A stretch of DNA of 7,981 nt. Origin: Acidobacteriaceae bacterium. GTDB taxonomy: Bacteria; Acidobacteriota; Terriglobia; Terriglobales; Acidobacteriaceae. A program made the translations under genes and the position numbers. The notes under the pieces are model-generated. The model saw nothing but the letters and a program-made list of their open reading frames with translations, was not told the origin of the DNA and made no database searches. Of the stretch, positions 1 through 7,012 are shown in pieces. The stretch spans positions 1-7,981 of the forward strand of contig JAUTWY010000449.1 of the NCBI GenBank assembly GCA_030838305.1, read 5' to 3'. How positions within the stretch are numbered: position 1 is the stretch's first letter; every line of letters begins with the position of its first letter.

Positions 1-1
1 T

Positions 2-3000
2 CCGGGGGACATCCTTCTGAGTCGGGCAGGTAAGTCGCGCCATCCACTTGATCCTGCTCTGGATGACGCTAGCCGGCGCAACTTTCTCGTACGCTGTTGC
101 CAGGGAGCTTCGGCAACACTTTTTCCCATAACTTTGCGGGGAATCGCGCTTCCTTTCAGCTTCTGTTTTGATGCCCCCACTGCAGTCGCGTCCGGTGAAG
201 AATTCCATCTCCAACCTCACTATCGAGCTCAGCGACCACTCGATGCAGTTCTGCTTAAGACGCGGGCGGGCCTGGACAACTTCATTACCGAAAAATACCA
301 CGACCAGATCGCGGCTATTCTGGCGGAATGGAGTTCGGGCCTGCTTCGGTCGCCCGAGGAACTGCAAGCGGTTGAGAAAGTGCTTGCTCCTGATTTCTTA
401 GGATCGTCAACGCGACCGGTTGAGTCGCGGCTCGTGCGTTCCAACTCTGGCATCGAAGTTAGTCAAAATAAATTCGCCATTCAGGCAAAACTCGGTAAGG
501 AGGCTTTTGTTGAGGAGTTGCGATCTGCCATGGGTGCCTTTGTAAACGTCGTGACTGCGGAATTCCAAGTGACTGCCATAACGGCGAATCCGGCCTCTCC
601 CGCTCAATCACCCCGGCAGCTGCGGACTCGCGTGCGTTACGATTTGGTGGGTTCCGGCTCTGCTTTCTTTCGCGAGCAGCGCGTGGGATATTGGGATCTA
701 GAGTGGGTGTCCACTACTTCCGCCGCCAACGAATTTCAGATCAGCAAATGGGAGGCACTCGACGAAACACGCAGCCGCTCTGCCTCAGCGGTTTTTTTGG
801 ATATTGCCTCGTCAGCTTTGGCAGGCAATGCGTCGTATTCTGCACAGATGTCGCGCGGCGTTGATTACTGGCGGACGGTGATCGACGGCGCTAGCGGCAT
901 CGATGTTTACGGACACAACGGAGTCTCCGTTGCCGACATCGACAATGACGGCTTCGACGATCTTTATGTCTGTCAGCCGGCAGGGCTTCCCAATCGGCTT
1001 CTTCGAAACCGGGGTGACGGGACGTTCGAAGACATCACAGAAGCATCGGGCCTGGGAATTCTCGATAATACCGCGTGCGCTCTCTTTGCCGACTTCAGCA
1101 ATCGCGGGCGTCAGGACGTAGTCGTCGTACGCGCCAGCGGCCCGCTTTTGTACGTGAATGAAGGCAATGGCAAGTTTCGCCACAAGCCTGATGCGTTCCA
1201 GTTCGCCAGCCGTCCGCAAGGAACTTTCACCGGTGCGGCCGTTGCCGACTACGATCGCGACGGATTCCTGGACATCTATTTTTGTCTGTACGTCTATTAC
1301 CAGGGGACCGACCAATACAAGTATCCCGTTCCTTATCACGACGCCGAAAATGGTCCGCCCAATTTCATGATGCGAAACCATCGCGATGGAACCTTTCGCG
1401 ACGTTACAGCCGAATCCAATCTCAGCCAGAACAATACTCGCTACAGTTTCTGCTGCGGGTGGAGCGACTACAACCGCGACGGTTGGCCTGACCTGTACGT
1501 GGTGAACGATTTCGGTCGCAAAAATCTCTACCGCAACAACGGCGATGGCACCTTTACCGATGTTGCTTCGCCGGCAGGAGTTGAGGACATTGGCGCGGGG
1601 ATGAGCGTTTCCTGGCTCGATTACGACAATGACGGCTTTCAGGATCTTTATGTTGCTAACATGTGGACCGCTGCCGGCGAGCGCATTTCCTCGCAGGAGG
1701 TGTTCAAGAAGGATTCGCCGGAAGAAGTTCGCGCCCTCTATCGCAAACACTCAATGGGCAATTCGTTGTTGCGGAACAGCGACAGCGCTTTCCAGGATAG
1801 AACGGGATTTGCGGGGGTCGGGATGGGCCGCTGGTCGTGGTCAAGCGAAGCATTTGATTTCGATCATGACGGCTTTCCCGATCTCTACATTACGAATGGC
1901 ATGGTTTCCGGCCCATCGCGGGAAGACTTAAACAGTTTTTTTTGGAGGCAAGTGGTCGCCAATTCGCCCGACCAAGCGAAGCTCTCACATGATTACGAAC
2001 AGGGCTGGAGCGCCATCAACGAACTCATTCGCGCCGATGGCACCTGGAGCGGGTTCGAGCGAAATGTTTTCTATGCGAACAACCGCGATGGAACATTTTC
2101 GGACGTCTCCGGCGTAGTGGGAATGGACTTTCTCGAAGATGGCAGGGCGTTTGCCCTTGCCGATTTCGATCAAGACGGCCGCCAGGAAGTATTTCTCAAG
2201 AACCGCAATGGACCGCAATTGCGCTTGCTGAAAAATGGGATGAAACGTCTGCCGCCATCAGTCGCGTTCCGCCTCCGCGGCACGAAGAGCAACCGTGATG
2301 CCATCGGAGCAGCAGTTACGGTGGAAACTGAATCGGGCCGTCAGACTCGCATGCTGCAAGCCGGATCTGGATTTCTTTCCCAGCACAGCAAGGAAGTATT
2401 TTTTGGCATCGGAGACGCCAAGGGTTCCGTGCAAGGGTCAATTCTCTGGCCCAGCGGGCTTGTACAAACTCTGCGCGATATTCCCCTCGACCATCGTATC
2501 TGGGTGGAGGAAGGTTCCGTTGGCTTTCGCGCCGAACCGTTTCGTTCGCAAGCGCCGGCTCGTGAAAATCCCTCCGATGCCAAGCAGGCGGAACAACTTC
2601 CCGCCACAATTGAAATTTGGCTGCTCGCACCCATTGTCGCACCTGATTTTTCTCTCCTCGATTTGACGGGACAGATGCGAACTCTAGCTGCCATTCGCGG
2701 CAAACCGGTACTACTCAATTTCTGGATCACACCGTCGGCGAATTGCCAGGAAGACCTTAAACTGTTCAGCAAAGTTCACGAGCAATGGAAAGCACACGGT
2801 CTACAACTGCTTACGGTGAATGTGAATGATCCTTCCGACCCCGAACGCGTGAAAGCACTGGCCCGCAAGCAGCGGTACTCCTTTCCAATTGCTTGCGGAT
2901 CGCCTGACGTGGCAGGGATTTACAACATTCTTTATCGTCACCTCTTTGACCGTCATCGTGACCTTCGCTTGCCAACGTCATTCTTAATTAACGGCGATGG

Positions 3001-3901
3001 AGAAATCATCAAGCTCTATCAGGGGCCAGTGAACGCGGCACATGTCGAGCAAGATGTTCGGAGCATCCCTCGCACCGATCCGGAACGATTAACGCGGGCG
3101 CTACCATTCCCGGGTGTTAGCGAAACCTTCGAATTTGGCCGCAACTATCTTTCTTACGGCTCAGTGTTTTTTCAACGGGGCTATTTCGATCAAGCCGCCG
3201 CGTCATTTCAAATTGCGCTCCAAGACGATCCATCCAGTGCCGAAGCCTGCTATGGCCTGGGAAGTGCCTATCTGAGTCAACAGAAAACTGCGGCGGCGCG
3301 GGAAGCCTTTGAGCATGCAACCAAACTTTACGCCAGTTATCCCGATACGCTGGCGAACGCCTGGAATAACCTTGGCCTTCTAGCCACGCGCGAAGGCCGG
3401 ACGGACGAGGCGATACGGTGCTTTCGAGAGGCCGTGCGCCTTAGTCCTGATCATCTGATCGCGCTCGTCAATCTGGCCAATGGGTATCGCTTGCAGAAAG
3501 ACTGGACCGAGGCTCGCAAGACGTTCGAGCGCGCTCTTGCAGCCAGTCCGGCGGATGCCGACGCAAACTACGGGCTGGGAATGGTGTTCGCGCAGGCTGA
3601 TGACACCGTGCGCGCCTTCGATTATTTACAGAGAGCTTTGAAATCGCGCCCGGACTATCCGGAAGCTTTGAACAACCTCGGAATACTGTACTTGCGCACG
3701 CGGCGGCGGGATGAGGCAGTAGCGACCTTGGAACAGTGCATTCGCGTCGCACCGGTGTTCGATCAGGCATACCTGAACCTCGCCAGAGTGTACGTGCTGG
3801 AAGCCGCGCCGGACAAGGCTCGGGCGGTCTTACGTGACCTTCTCAACCAGCATCCGGATCATTCACAGGCGAAGAGCATGCTCGCGCAACTTCCGCAATA
3901 A
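2..3901 (+). CDS. Exported FG-GAP/VCBS - ASPIC/UnbV - redoxin-like - TPR fusion protein (5' partial)
   Basis: Numbering is from the first full codon at position 2; 1,299 codons are visible. Residues 24-40 form a twin-arginine signal (SRRNFLV, then a small-residue stretch), so the protein is probably Tat-exported. The frame is open to the window edge with no ATG, GTG or TTG before TTG134, so the start lies upstream. Residues about 90-270 are unassigned, possibly NTF2-like. FG-GAP/VCBS repeats follow, with DxDxDG-type calcium loops starting near D312, D416, D489, D540, D619 and D721 and a degenerate one near D364; several 'DGTF.DV' turns separate them. An ASPIC/UnbV domain lies at about 759-830. 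A TlpA/AhpC-like thioredoxin fold spans about 875-1025, with FWITPSANC where WCxxC is expected (S912, C915) and a cis-Pro-type motif LPTSFLI (P991). Six or so TPRs fill about 1049-1295. The repeats suggest a beta-propeller or adhesion platform; substrate and partners are unknown. Domain calls are strong; function is inference. Confidence 0.9.
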   Translation, partial: PGDILLSRAGKSRHPLDPALDDASRRNFLVRCCQGASATLFPITLRGIALPFSFCFDAPTAVASGEEFHLQPHYRAQRPLDAVLLKTRAGLDNFITEKYHDQIAAILAEWSSGLLRSPEELQAVEKVLAPDFLGSSTRPVESRLVRSNSGIEVSQNKFAIQAKLGKEAFVEELRSAMGAFVNVVTAEFQVTAITANPASPAQSPRQLRTRVRYDLVGSGSAFFREQRVGYWDLEWVSTTSAANEFQISKWEALDETRSRSASAVFLDIASSALAGNASYSAQMSRGVDYWRTVIDGASGIDVYGHNGVSVADIDNDGFDDLYVCQPAGLPNRLLRNRGDGTFEDITEASGLGILDNTACALFADFSNRGRQDVVVVRASGPLLYVNEGNGKFRHKPDAFQFASRPQGTFTGAAVADYDRDGFLDIYFCLYVYYQGTDQYKYPVPYHDAENGPPNFMMRNHRDGTFRDVTAESNLSQNNTRYSFCCGWSDYNRDGWPDLYVVNDFGRKNLYRNNGDGTFTDVASPAGVEDIGAGMSVSWLDYDNDGFQDLYVANMWTAAGERISSQEVFKKDSPEEVRALYRKHSMGNSLLRNSDSAFQDRTGFAGVGMGRWSWSSEAFDFDHDGFPDLYITNGMVSGPSREDLNSFFWRQVVANSPDQAKLSHDYEQGWSAINELIRADGTWSGFERNVFYANNRDGTFSDVSGVVGMDFLEDGRAFALADFDQDGRQEVFLKNRNGPQLRLLKNGMKRLPPSVAFRLRGTKSNRDAIGAAVTVETESGRQTRMLQAGSGFLSQHSKEVFFGIGDAKGSVQGSILWPSGLVQTLRDIPLDHRIWVEEGSVGFRAEPFRSQAPARENPSDAKQAEQLPATIEIWLLAPIVAPDFSLLDLTGQMRTLAAIRGKPVLLNFWITPSANCQEDLKLFSKVHEQWKAHGLQLLTVNVNDPSDPERVKALARKQRYSFPIACGSPDVAGIYNILYRHLFDRHRDLRLPTSFLINGDGEIIKLYQGPVNAAHVEQDVRSIPRTDPERLTRALPFPGVSETFEFGRNYLSYGSVFFQRGYFDQAAASFQIALQDDPSSAEACYGLGSAYLSQQKTAAAREAFEHATKLYASYPDTLANAWNNLGLLATREGRTDEAIRCFREAVRLSPDHLIALVNLANGYRLQKDWTEARKTFERALAASPADADANYGLGMVFAQADDTVRAFDYLQRALKSRPDYPEALNNLGILYLRTRRRDEAVATLEQCIRVAPVFDQAYLNLARVYVLEAAPDKARAVLRDLLNQHPDHSQAKSMLAQLPQ

Positions 3902-3921
3902 CACTGCGGAACAATTCGTGA

Positions 3922-5004
3922 TCAGTGAACTTTGGGAGTCGGAGCGGTCAGCAGATCCACAAACATTTTATAAAACTTGTCGAGGTCCAGATCGTCCTGC
4001 ACCTCGACCGGTTGCACTTCGATCTTGGGCTTATCGCGCGCAACCCAGCTCAGCGTGTTGCCGTAGCCCGCGCCGCGATCCAGGTCGACATCCATGAAGA
4101 GCGTTTCTTTTTTCGTAATAATGCTCGGATCCAGCCACGCCGCCGCTGCCAGTTCATCCCACAAATAATCGTAATTGCCGCGCAGGCGCGCATACTTGCC
4201 GATGTAGTGCGCAGCGGGAGAGTCAGCCGCTTTGATTCGGTTCACCAAGTCCGTAGTGAGTCTGGTTTTCACCGAAATATCTACTGGCGTGCACACAATT
4301 TTCTTCCAGGGTGCTTGCAACGCAATGTGGGCTGCTTCTGGATCAAACCAGATATTAAATTCGTGGGTTGGGGCGTTCACAAATTCCGGGTCGTCGGTTC
4401 GCGGGTTGAAGCTGGCGCCCATGAACACAAGCTCTTTAACCAACCCACTGAACTGGGGATCAATGGAAATTGCCAGAGCGAGATTCGTCATTGGACCGCC
4501 CTCATAAATCGTAATCTGGTTCGGAAACTTATGAACCATACGGACCAGAAAGTGAGCGGCGTCTTCGTCGACGGGCCGAGTCGTGGGCTTACCTTCCAGC
4601 ATCGCTCCTAACTCGTCCGGCGTATGATAAAAGCGAGGCGTCCACGCGCCCAGCCATGCCACGGAACCATAGCGCTGTTCCCATTGCTCCGTCTCTTGCT
4701 GACGCCTCACCAGCGGGTACTCGGCTCCCAGCAGAACGGGGATGTCGGTTCGTCCGATGAGTTCGAGCATGCGCAATGTGTGCGCCACCTCCGCGTGCAG
4801 CCACTGATCGCCCGTCACTACTGTGATGCCTAAAACATCGGTCTGCGGCGATTGGATGAGCAAGAGCATTGATTGCTGGTCCGTTCCTCCGGGTCCAGCG
4901 GCATCCTGATCGATAATGATCTTTCGCTTTTCCTGACCCCACGATGTGAGACTCATCAGTAATAGGAACGATGCTGCGCAAAACCAAACACGCCCTGGTT
5001 TCAT
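3922..5004 (-). CDS. Secreted divergent nucleoside hydrolase (IunH superfamily), Sec signal
   Basis: 360 aa. An N-terminal hydrophobic segment (about residues 7-22) ends in SWG|QE, a plausible signal peptidase I site, so the enzyme is probably periplasmic or secreted. Family enzymes hydrolyse the N-glycosidic bond of ribonucleosides. Family landmarks visible are DQD (32-34), GGPMTNLA (169-176), VFMGAS (193-198), EFN (215-217), DPEAA (221-225) and WDEL (282-285). The usual DxDPGxDD calcium/ribose loop is changed: it is lengthened by a Gly-rich insert and ends T41-D42-Q43, so one acidic ligand seems replaced by Gln. D66 stands where class I enzymes have the ribose-binding Asn, and W282 precedes the C-terminal metal Asp D283 where class I has His; both recall class II (IAG-specific) hydrolases. 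The start is ATG with AGAGG 7 nt upstream. It follows the other hydrolase by 46 bp, probably in one operon. Family membership is firm; activity and substrate are uncertain. Confidence 0.9.
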   Translation of the reverse strand: MKPGRVWFCAASFLLLMSLTSWGQEKRKIIIDQDAAGPGGTDQQSMLLLIQSPQTDVLGITVVTGDQWLHAEVAHTLRMLELIGRTDIPVLLGAEYPLVRRQQETEQWEQRYGSVAWLGAWTPRFYHTPDELGAMLEGKPTTRPVDEDAAHFLVRMVHKFPNQITIYEGGPMTNLALAISIDPQFSGLVKELVFMGASFNPRTDDPEFVNAPTHEFNIWFDPEAAHIALQAPWKKIVCTPVDISVKTRLTTDLVNRIKAADSPAAHYIGKYARLRGNYDYLWDELAAAAWLDPSIITKKETLFMDVDLDRGAGYGNTLSWVARDKPKIEVQPVEVQDDLDLDKFYKMFVDLLTAPTPKVH

Positions 5005-5011
5005 GTATTAG

Positions 5012-5016
5012 CCTCT
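5012..5016 (-). promoter_or_regulatory. Shine-Dalgarno site of the divergent nucleoside hydrolase
   Basis: AGAGG on the minus strand, 7 nt before the ATG at 5004. It lies inside the 46-bp gap between the two hydrolase genes. No promoter or terminator is evident in that gap, which agrees with co-transcription. Confidence 0.7.
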
Positions 5017-5050
5017 GTAGTGGAGAAATTCTGTAGGACTTGGCCGACGA

Positions 5051-6235
5051 TCATTGCTTTCCCGACAAGCGGCCAATGAGTAACTCGAAGAACCTTGCTG
5101 AATCCACGTTCACGGCGACGCTGGCATTCGGCACAAATTTATCGCGCACTACCGGTGACGTTCGAGTGCTGGCAAGAGTTGGAGCCGAACCTCGAATGGG
5201 CATGTTCGTTGCCGCCGCATCTTTTTCCATTCCCGGACGTCGCCGCAAATCACCGGCATCGGGGCTGTAGCCCAGCGTTTCACCCGCTGTGAGTTCGCCG
5301 GTGGTTTCGACATCAATGTAATATTCCTTCAACTTCAATAACGACGGGTCGATAAAACCTGCCACTGCGAGAGAATCGTGCATATTCGGTCCAACCACAA
5401 ATCCCCGCTCGCGATTATGCTGGAGGGCGTTACGGGCGATGGTTGCAGCGGCTTGGCTGACGGGGTTCTGCCCGGCCTGGAGTTGGCGCTGATGTTCTTC
5501 AGTAAGAGACGTTTTGCGCGTAACATCGAGCCCCACCATTGTGATTGGAATCCCAGATTGAAATACGATACGCGCTGCTTCCGGATCGACGTAGATATTG
5601 AACTCTGCCGCGGGCGTGATGTTTCCTCCAGATAAAGATCCCCCCATCATCACGATTGCTCGAACCATTCCCGCAAGCTCGGGATCCAGGTTCAATGCTG
5701 TTGCAATATTCGTAAGGGGTCCAATGGTAAGCAGCGTGACTTCTCCAGGGAACTTCCTCACAATTTGGCGTATTAATTCCGCAGCGGGCTGATTCACTGG
5801 ATGGATTTTCGGTTCAGGAAAGACAGCACCGCCCAGTCCATTCTCGCCATGCGCGTACGCGGCTGTCACCAAGCGGCGCATCAGGGGAGCCTTTGCGCCC
5901 ACAGCGACGGGGATGTCGGCACGGCCTGCGATCTCAACCATGCGTAGAGCGTTGGGGAGGGTAAGTTCCAAAGGCACATTGCCCGCTACCGGGGTGATCG
6001 CTTCAATTTTCAACTCTGGCGAGCGCATGGCAAGCAACAAAGCTAACGCGTCATCAACTCCAGGGTCGGTGTCAATGATGACTCGAAATGGACCGCGGCC
6101 GCTTTGTTGGGGTCGCTCCACAAGATATTCGTTGGCGCGAGCATCGCGCGCGAAACCGCTCGCCGCTAAAACCGCAGCGGAGGAAGTGACAAATTGGCGG
6201 CGTGTTATGAAAGCAGCCCGTTGATCGGAATTCAT
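5051..6235 (-). CDS. Tat-exported nucleoside hydrolase, canonical IunH type
   Basis: 394 aa from ATG at 6235, chosen because AAGGA lies 9 nt upstream; an in-frame TTG at 6283 has no such support and would only lengthen the n-region. The N-terminus carries a twin-arginine motif (TRRQFV, residues 11-16) and an Ala-rich h-region ending near ARA-N35. The catalytic set is complete: DTDPGVDDA (D55, D57, D61, D62) for calcium and ribose, N86 in AGN, HGENGLGG (129-136), GPLTN (172-176), MMGGS (195-199), EFN (210-212), DPEAA (216-220) and H285-D286. It should hydrolyse purine and/or pyrimidine ribonucleosides to base and ribose outside the cytoplasm; specificity cannot be read from sequence. A stretch of roughly 30 extra, low-complexity residues sits between the GYSPDAGD segment and the C-terminal VNVD helix. 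It heads a probable two-gene operon with the divergent paralogue. It is divergent from the CYTH gene across 135 bp. Confidence 0.94.
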   Translation of the reverse strand: MNSDQRAAFITRRQFVTSSAAVLAASGFARDARANEYLVERPQQSGRGPFRVIIDTDPGVDDALALLLAMRSPELKIEAITPVAGNVPLELTLPNALRMVEIAGRADIPVAVGAKAPLMRRLVTAAYAHGENGLGGAVFPEPKIHPVNQPAAELIRQIVRKFPGEVTLLTIGPLTNIATALNLDPELAGMVRAIVMMGGSLSGGNITPAAEFNIYVDPEAARIVFQSGIPITMVGLDVTRKTSLTEEHQRQLQAGQNPVSQAAATIARNALQHNRERGFVVGPNMHDSLAVAGFIDPSLLKLKEYYIDVETTGELTAGETLGYSPDAGDLRRRPGMEKDAAATNMPIRGSAPTLASTRTSPVVRDKFVPNASVAVNVDSARFFELLIGRLSGKQ

Positions 6236-6244
6236 TCTACGTTT

Positions 6245-6249
6245 TCCTT
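6245..6249 (-). promoter_or_regulatory. Shine-Dalgarno site deciding the start of the canonical nucleoside hydrolase
   Basis: AAGGA on the minus strand, 9 nt before the ATG at 6235. It favours that ATG over the in-frame TTG at 6283 and places the twin-arginine pair 11 residues in, a usual distance. Confidence 0.75.
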
Positions 6250-6268
6250 GCGCCGCACCACGAGCGCG

Positions 6269-6290
6269 ATTCGAATGATGCAACCATCAT
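6269..6290. repeat. Small palindrome plus inverted repeat in the divergent spacer
   Basis: ATTCGAAT (6269-6276) is an 8-bp palindrome. It overlaps ATGATG-CAAC-CATCAT (6275-6290), a perfect 6-bp inverted repeat around a 4-nt centre. Both sit between the start of the hydrolase gene and the possible CYTH promoter, so they could be an operator or a short leader hairpin. Short symmetric sequences of this size also arise by chance. Confidence 0.35.
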
Positions 6291-6326
6291 GAACGTAACC
6301 CAGGAGCGGCAGAGCATTCAAGTCTA

Positions 6327-6357
6327 TTGACACTAAGGACGATGTGTAGACTATCTT
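6327..6357 (+). promoter_or_regulatory. Possible sigma-70 promoter for the CYTH gene
   Basis: A perfect -35 hexamer TTGACA (6327-6332) is followed after 19 bp by TATCTT (6352-6357), a 4/6 match to the -10 box. The spacer is longer than ideal, and transcription would begin only a few bases before the ATG at 6371. This is a consensus match only. Confidence 0.35.
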
Positions 6358-6370
6358 GTTGGGGCGGAAC

Positions 6371-6907
6371 ATGCCATCGAACATCGAGATCAAGGCTATT
6401 TTAAAGAACAGAACGGCGGCAGAAGCCGTGGCTGCTCGTCTCAGCGGTGGAGCTCCAGAGACCCTTCGTCAAGAAGATTTCTTTTTCAAGTGCAATGGAG
6501 CACGGCTAAAGCTGCGGATACTTGCACCGGATCAAGGGGAGCTAATCCGGTATGAAAGAGATGACCTTGCCGACGCGCGCCGCTCACGCTACCTCATCGC
6601 CCGCACTACGGACCCGAAGGTCCTGCTCGACATCCTGACCGCAACGCTGGGCAGAACGGGCGTGGTCACAAAGATGCGGACGCTTTACCTTGTCGGACAG
6701 ACTCGCGTACACATAGACGAGGTGGAAGGGCTTGGCGAATTTCTGGAACTCGAAGTCGTTCTCAAGCCGGGGCAGAGTGAACAGGAGGGAAAAAGCATCG
6801 CTGCCATGTTGCTCATAGACTTTGGAATCGACAAACAACAAATAGTTGCGGAAGCCTACGTCGACCTCTTAACACGTCAGGCAGTACCAGTGTCGACGGC
6901 AAGCTAA
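6371..6907 (+). CDS. CYTH-domain protein (class IV adenylate cyclase / triphosphate tunnel metalloenzyme family)
   Basis: 178 aa from ATG at 6371; TTG codons at 6356 and 6359 are in frame but less likely, and GGGGCGG just upstream of the ATG may serve as a weak Shine-Dalgarno sequence. A single CYTH domain fills the protein. It opens with NIEIK (4-8), the family's ExExK signature with Asn in place of the first Glu. It continues with QEDFFF...RLKLRIL (34-51), GELIRYER (56-63), TKMRTLYL (100-107), TRVHIDEVEGLGEFLELEV (111-129). The alternating charged residues line the tunnel that binds a triphosphate and divalent metals in this family. There is no signal peptide, so it is cytoplasmic. Members include class IV adenylate cyclases, inorganic triphosphatases and thiamine triphosphatases; the sequence alone does not decide between them, and no CHAD domain is attached. 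No functional link to the flanking genes is visible. Confidence 0.88.
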   Translation: MPSNIEIKAILKNRTAAEAVAARLSGGAPETLRQEDFFFKCNGARLKLRILAPDQGELIRYERDDLADARRSRYLIARTTDPKVLLDILTATLGRTGVVTKMRTLYLVGQTRVHIDEVEGLGEFLELEVVLKPGQSEQEGKSIAAMLLIDFGIDKQQIVAEAYVDLLTRQAVPVSTAS

Positions 6908-6928
6908 CGAAACCATTCACACCCACGA

Positions 6929-6957
6929 TTGCGTAACGTGATGCGAGCGGCTAAAAT
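6929..6957 (+). promoter_or_regulatory. Possible sigma-70 promoter for the carboxypeptidase-regulatory-like/TPR gene
   Basis: TTGCGT (6929-6934) and TAAAAT (6952-6957, 5/6 match to TATAAT) are separated by exactly 17 bp in the 105-bp gap before the ATG at 7013. The predicted leader is about 50 nt. The -35 match is only partial. Confidence 0.35.
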
Positions 6958-7012
6958 TGCGAACCAACGAGCCGGACTGATCTAACTTACATCCTCGATT
7001 TAAGCTCATTTT

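Noticed and set aside
812..1750. Long open minus-strand frame (312 codons) opposite the FG-GAP repeats
   Set aside because: It lies wholly inside the strongly supported plus-strand gene. Its product is Val/Ile/Ala-rich with no recognisable motif, as expected from the reverse of repeated Asp/Gly codons.
3902..3921. Bidirectional terminator between the convergent genes
   Set aside because: Only CACTG...CAGTG (5 bp, 16-nt loop, reaching into the minus gene) is present, with no T-run; too weak to call.
3925..4611. Plus-strand open frame of 228 codons opposite the divergent nucleoside hydrolase
   Set aside because: It is the complement of a gene with clear family motifs, and its own translation shows no domain, signal or ribosome binding site.
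5014..5036. Direct repeat TCTGTAG (5014-5020 and 5030-5036) between the two hydrolase genes
   Set aside because: Two 7-bp copies in a 46-bp gap may be chance; one overlaps the ribosome binding site and no regulator is suggested.
6236..6283. TTG at 6283 as start of the canonical nucleoside hydrolase
   Set aside because: The ATG at 6235 has AAGGA at good spacing and gives a normal Tat n-region; the extra 16 residues are unneeded.
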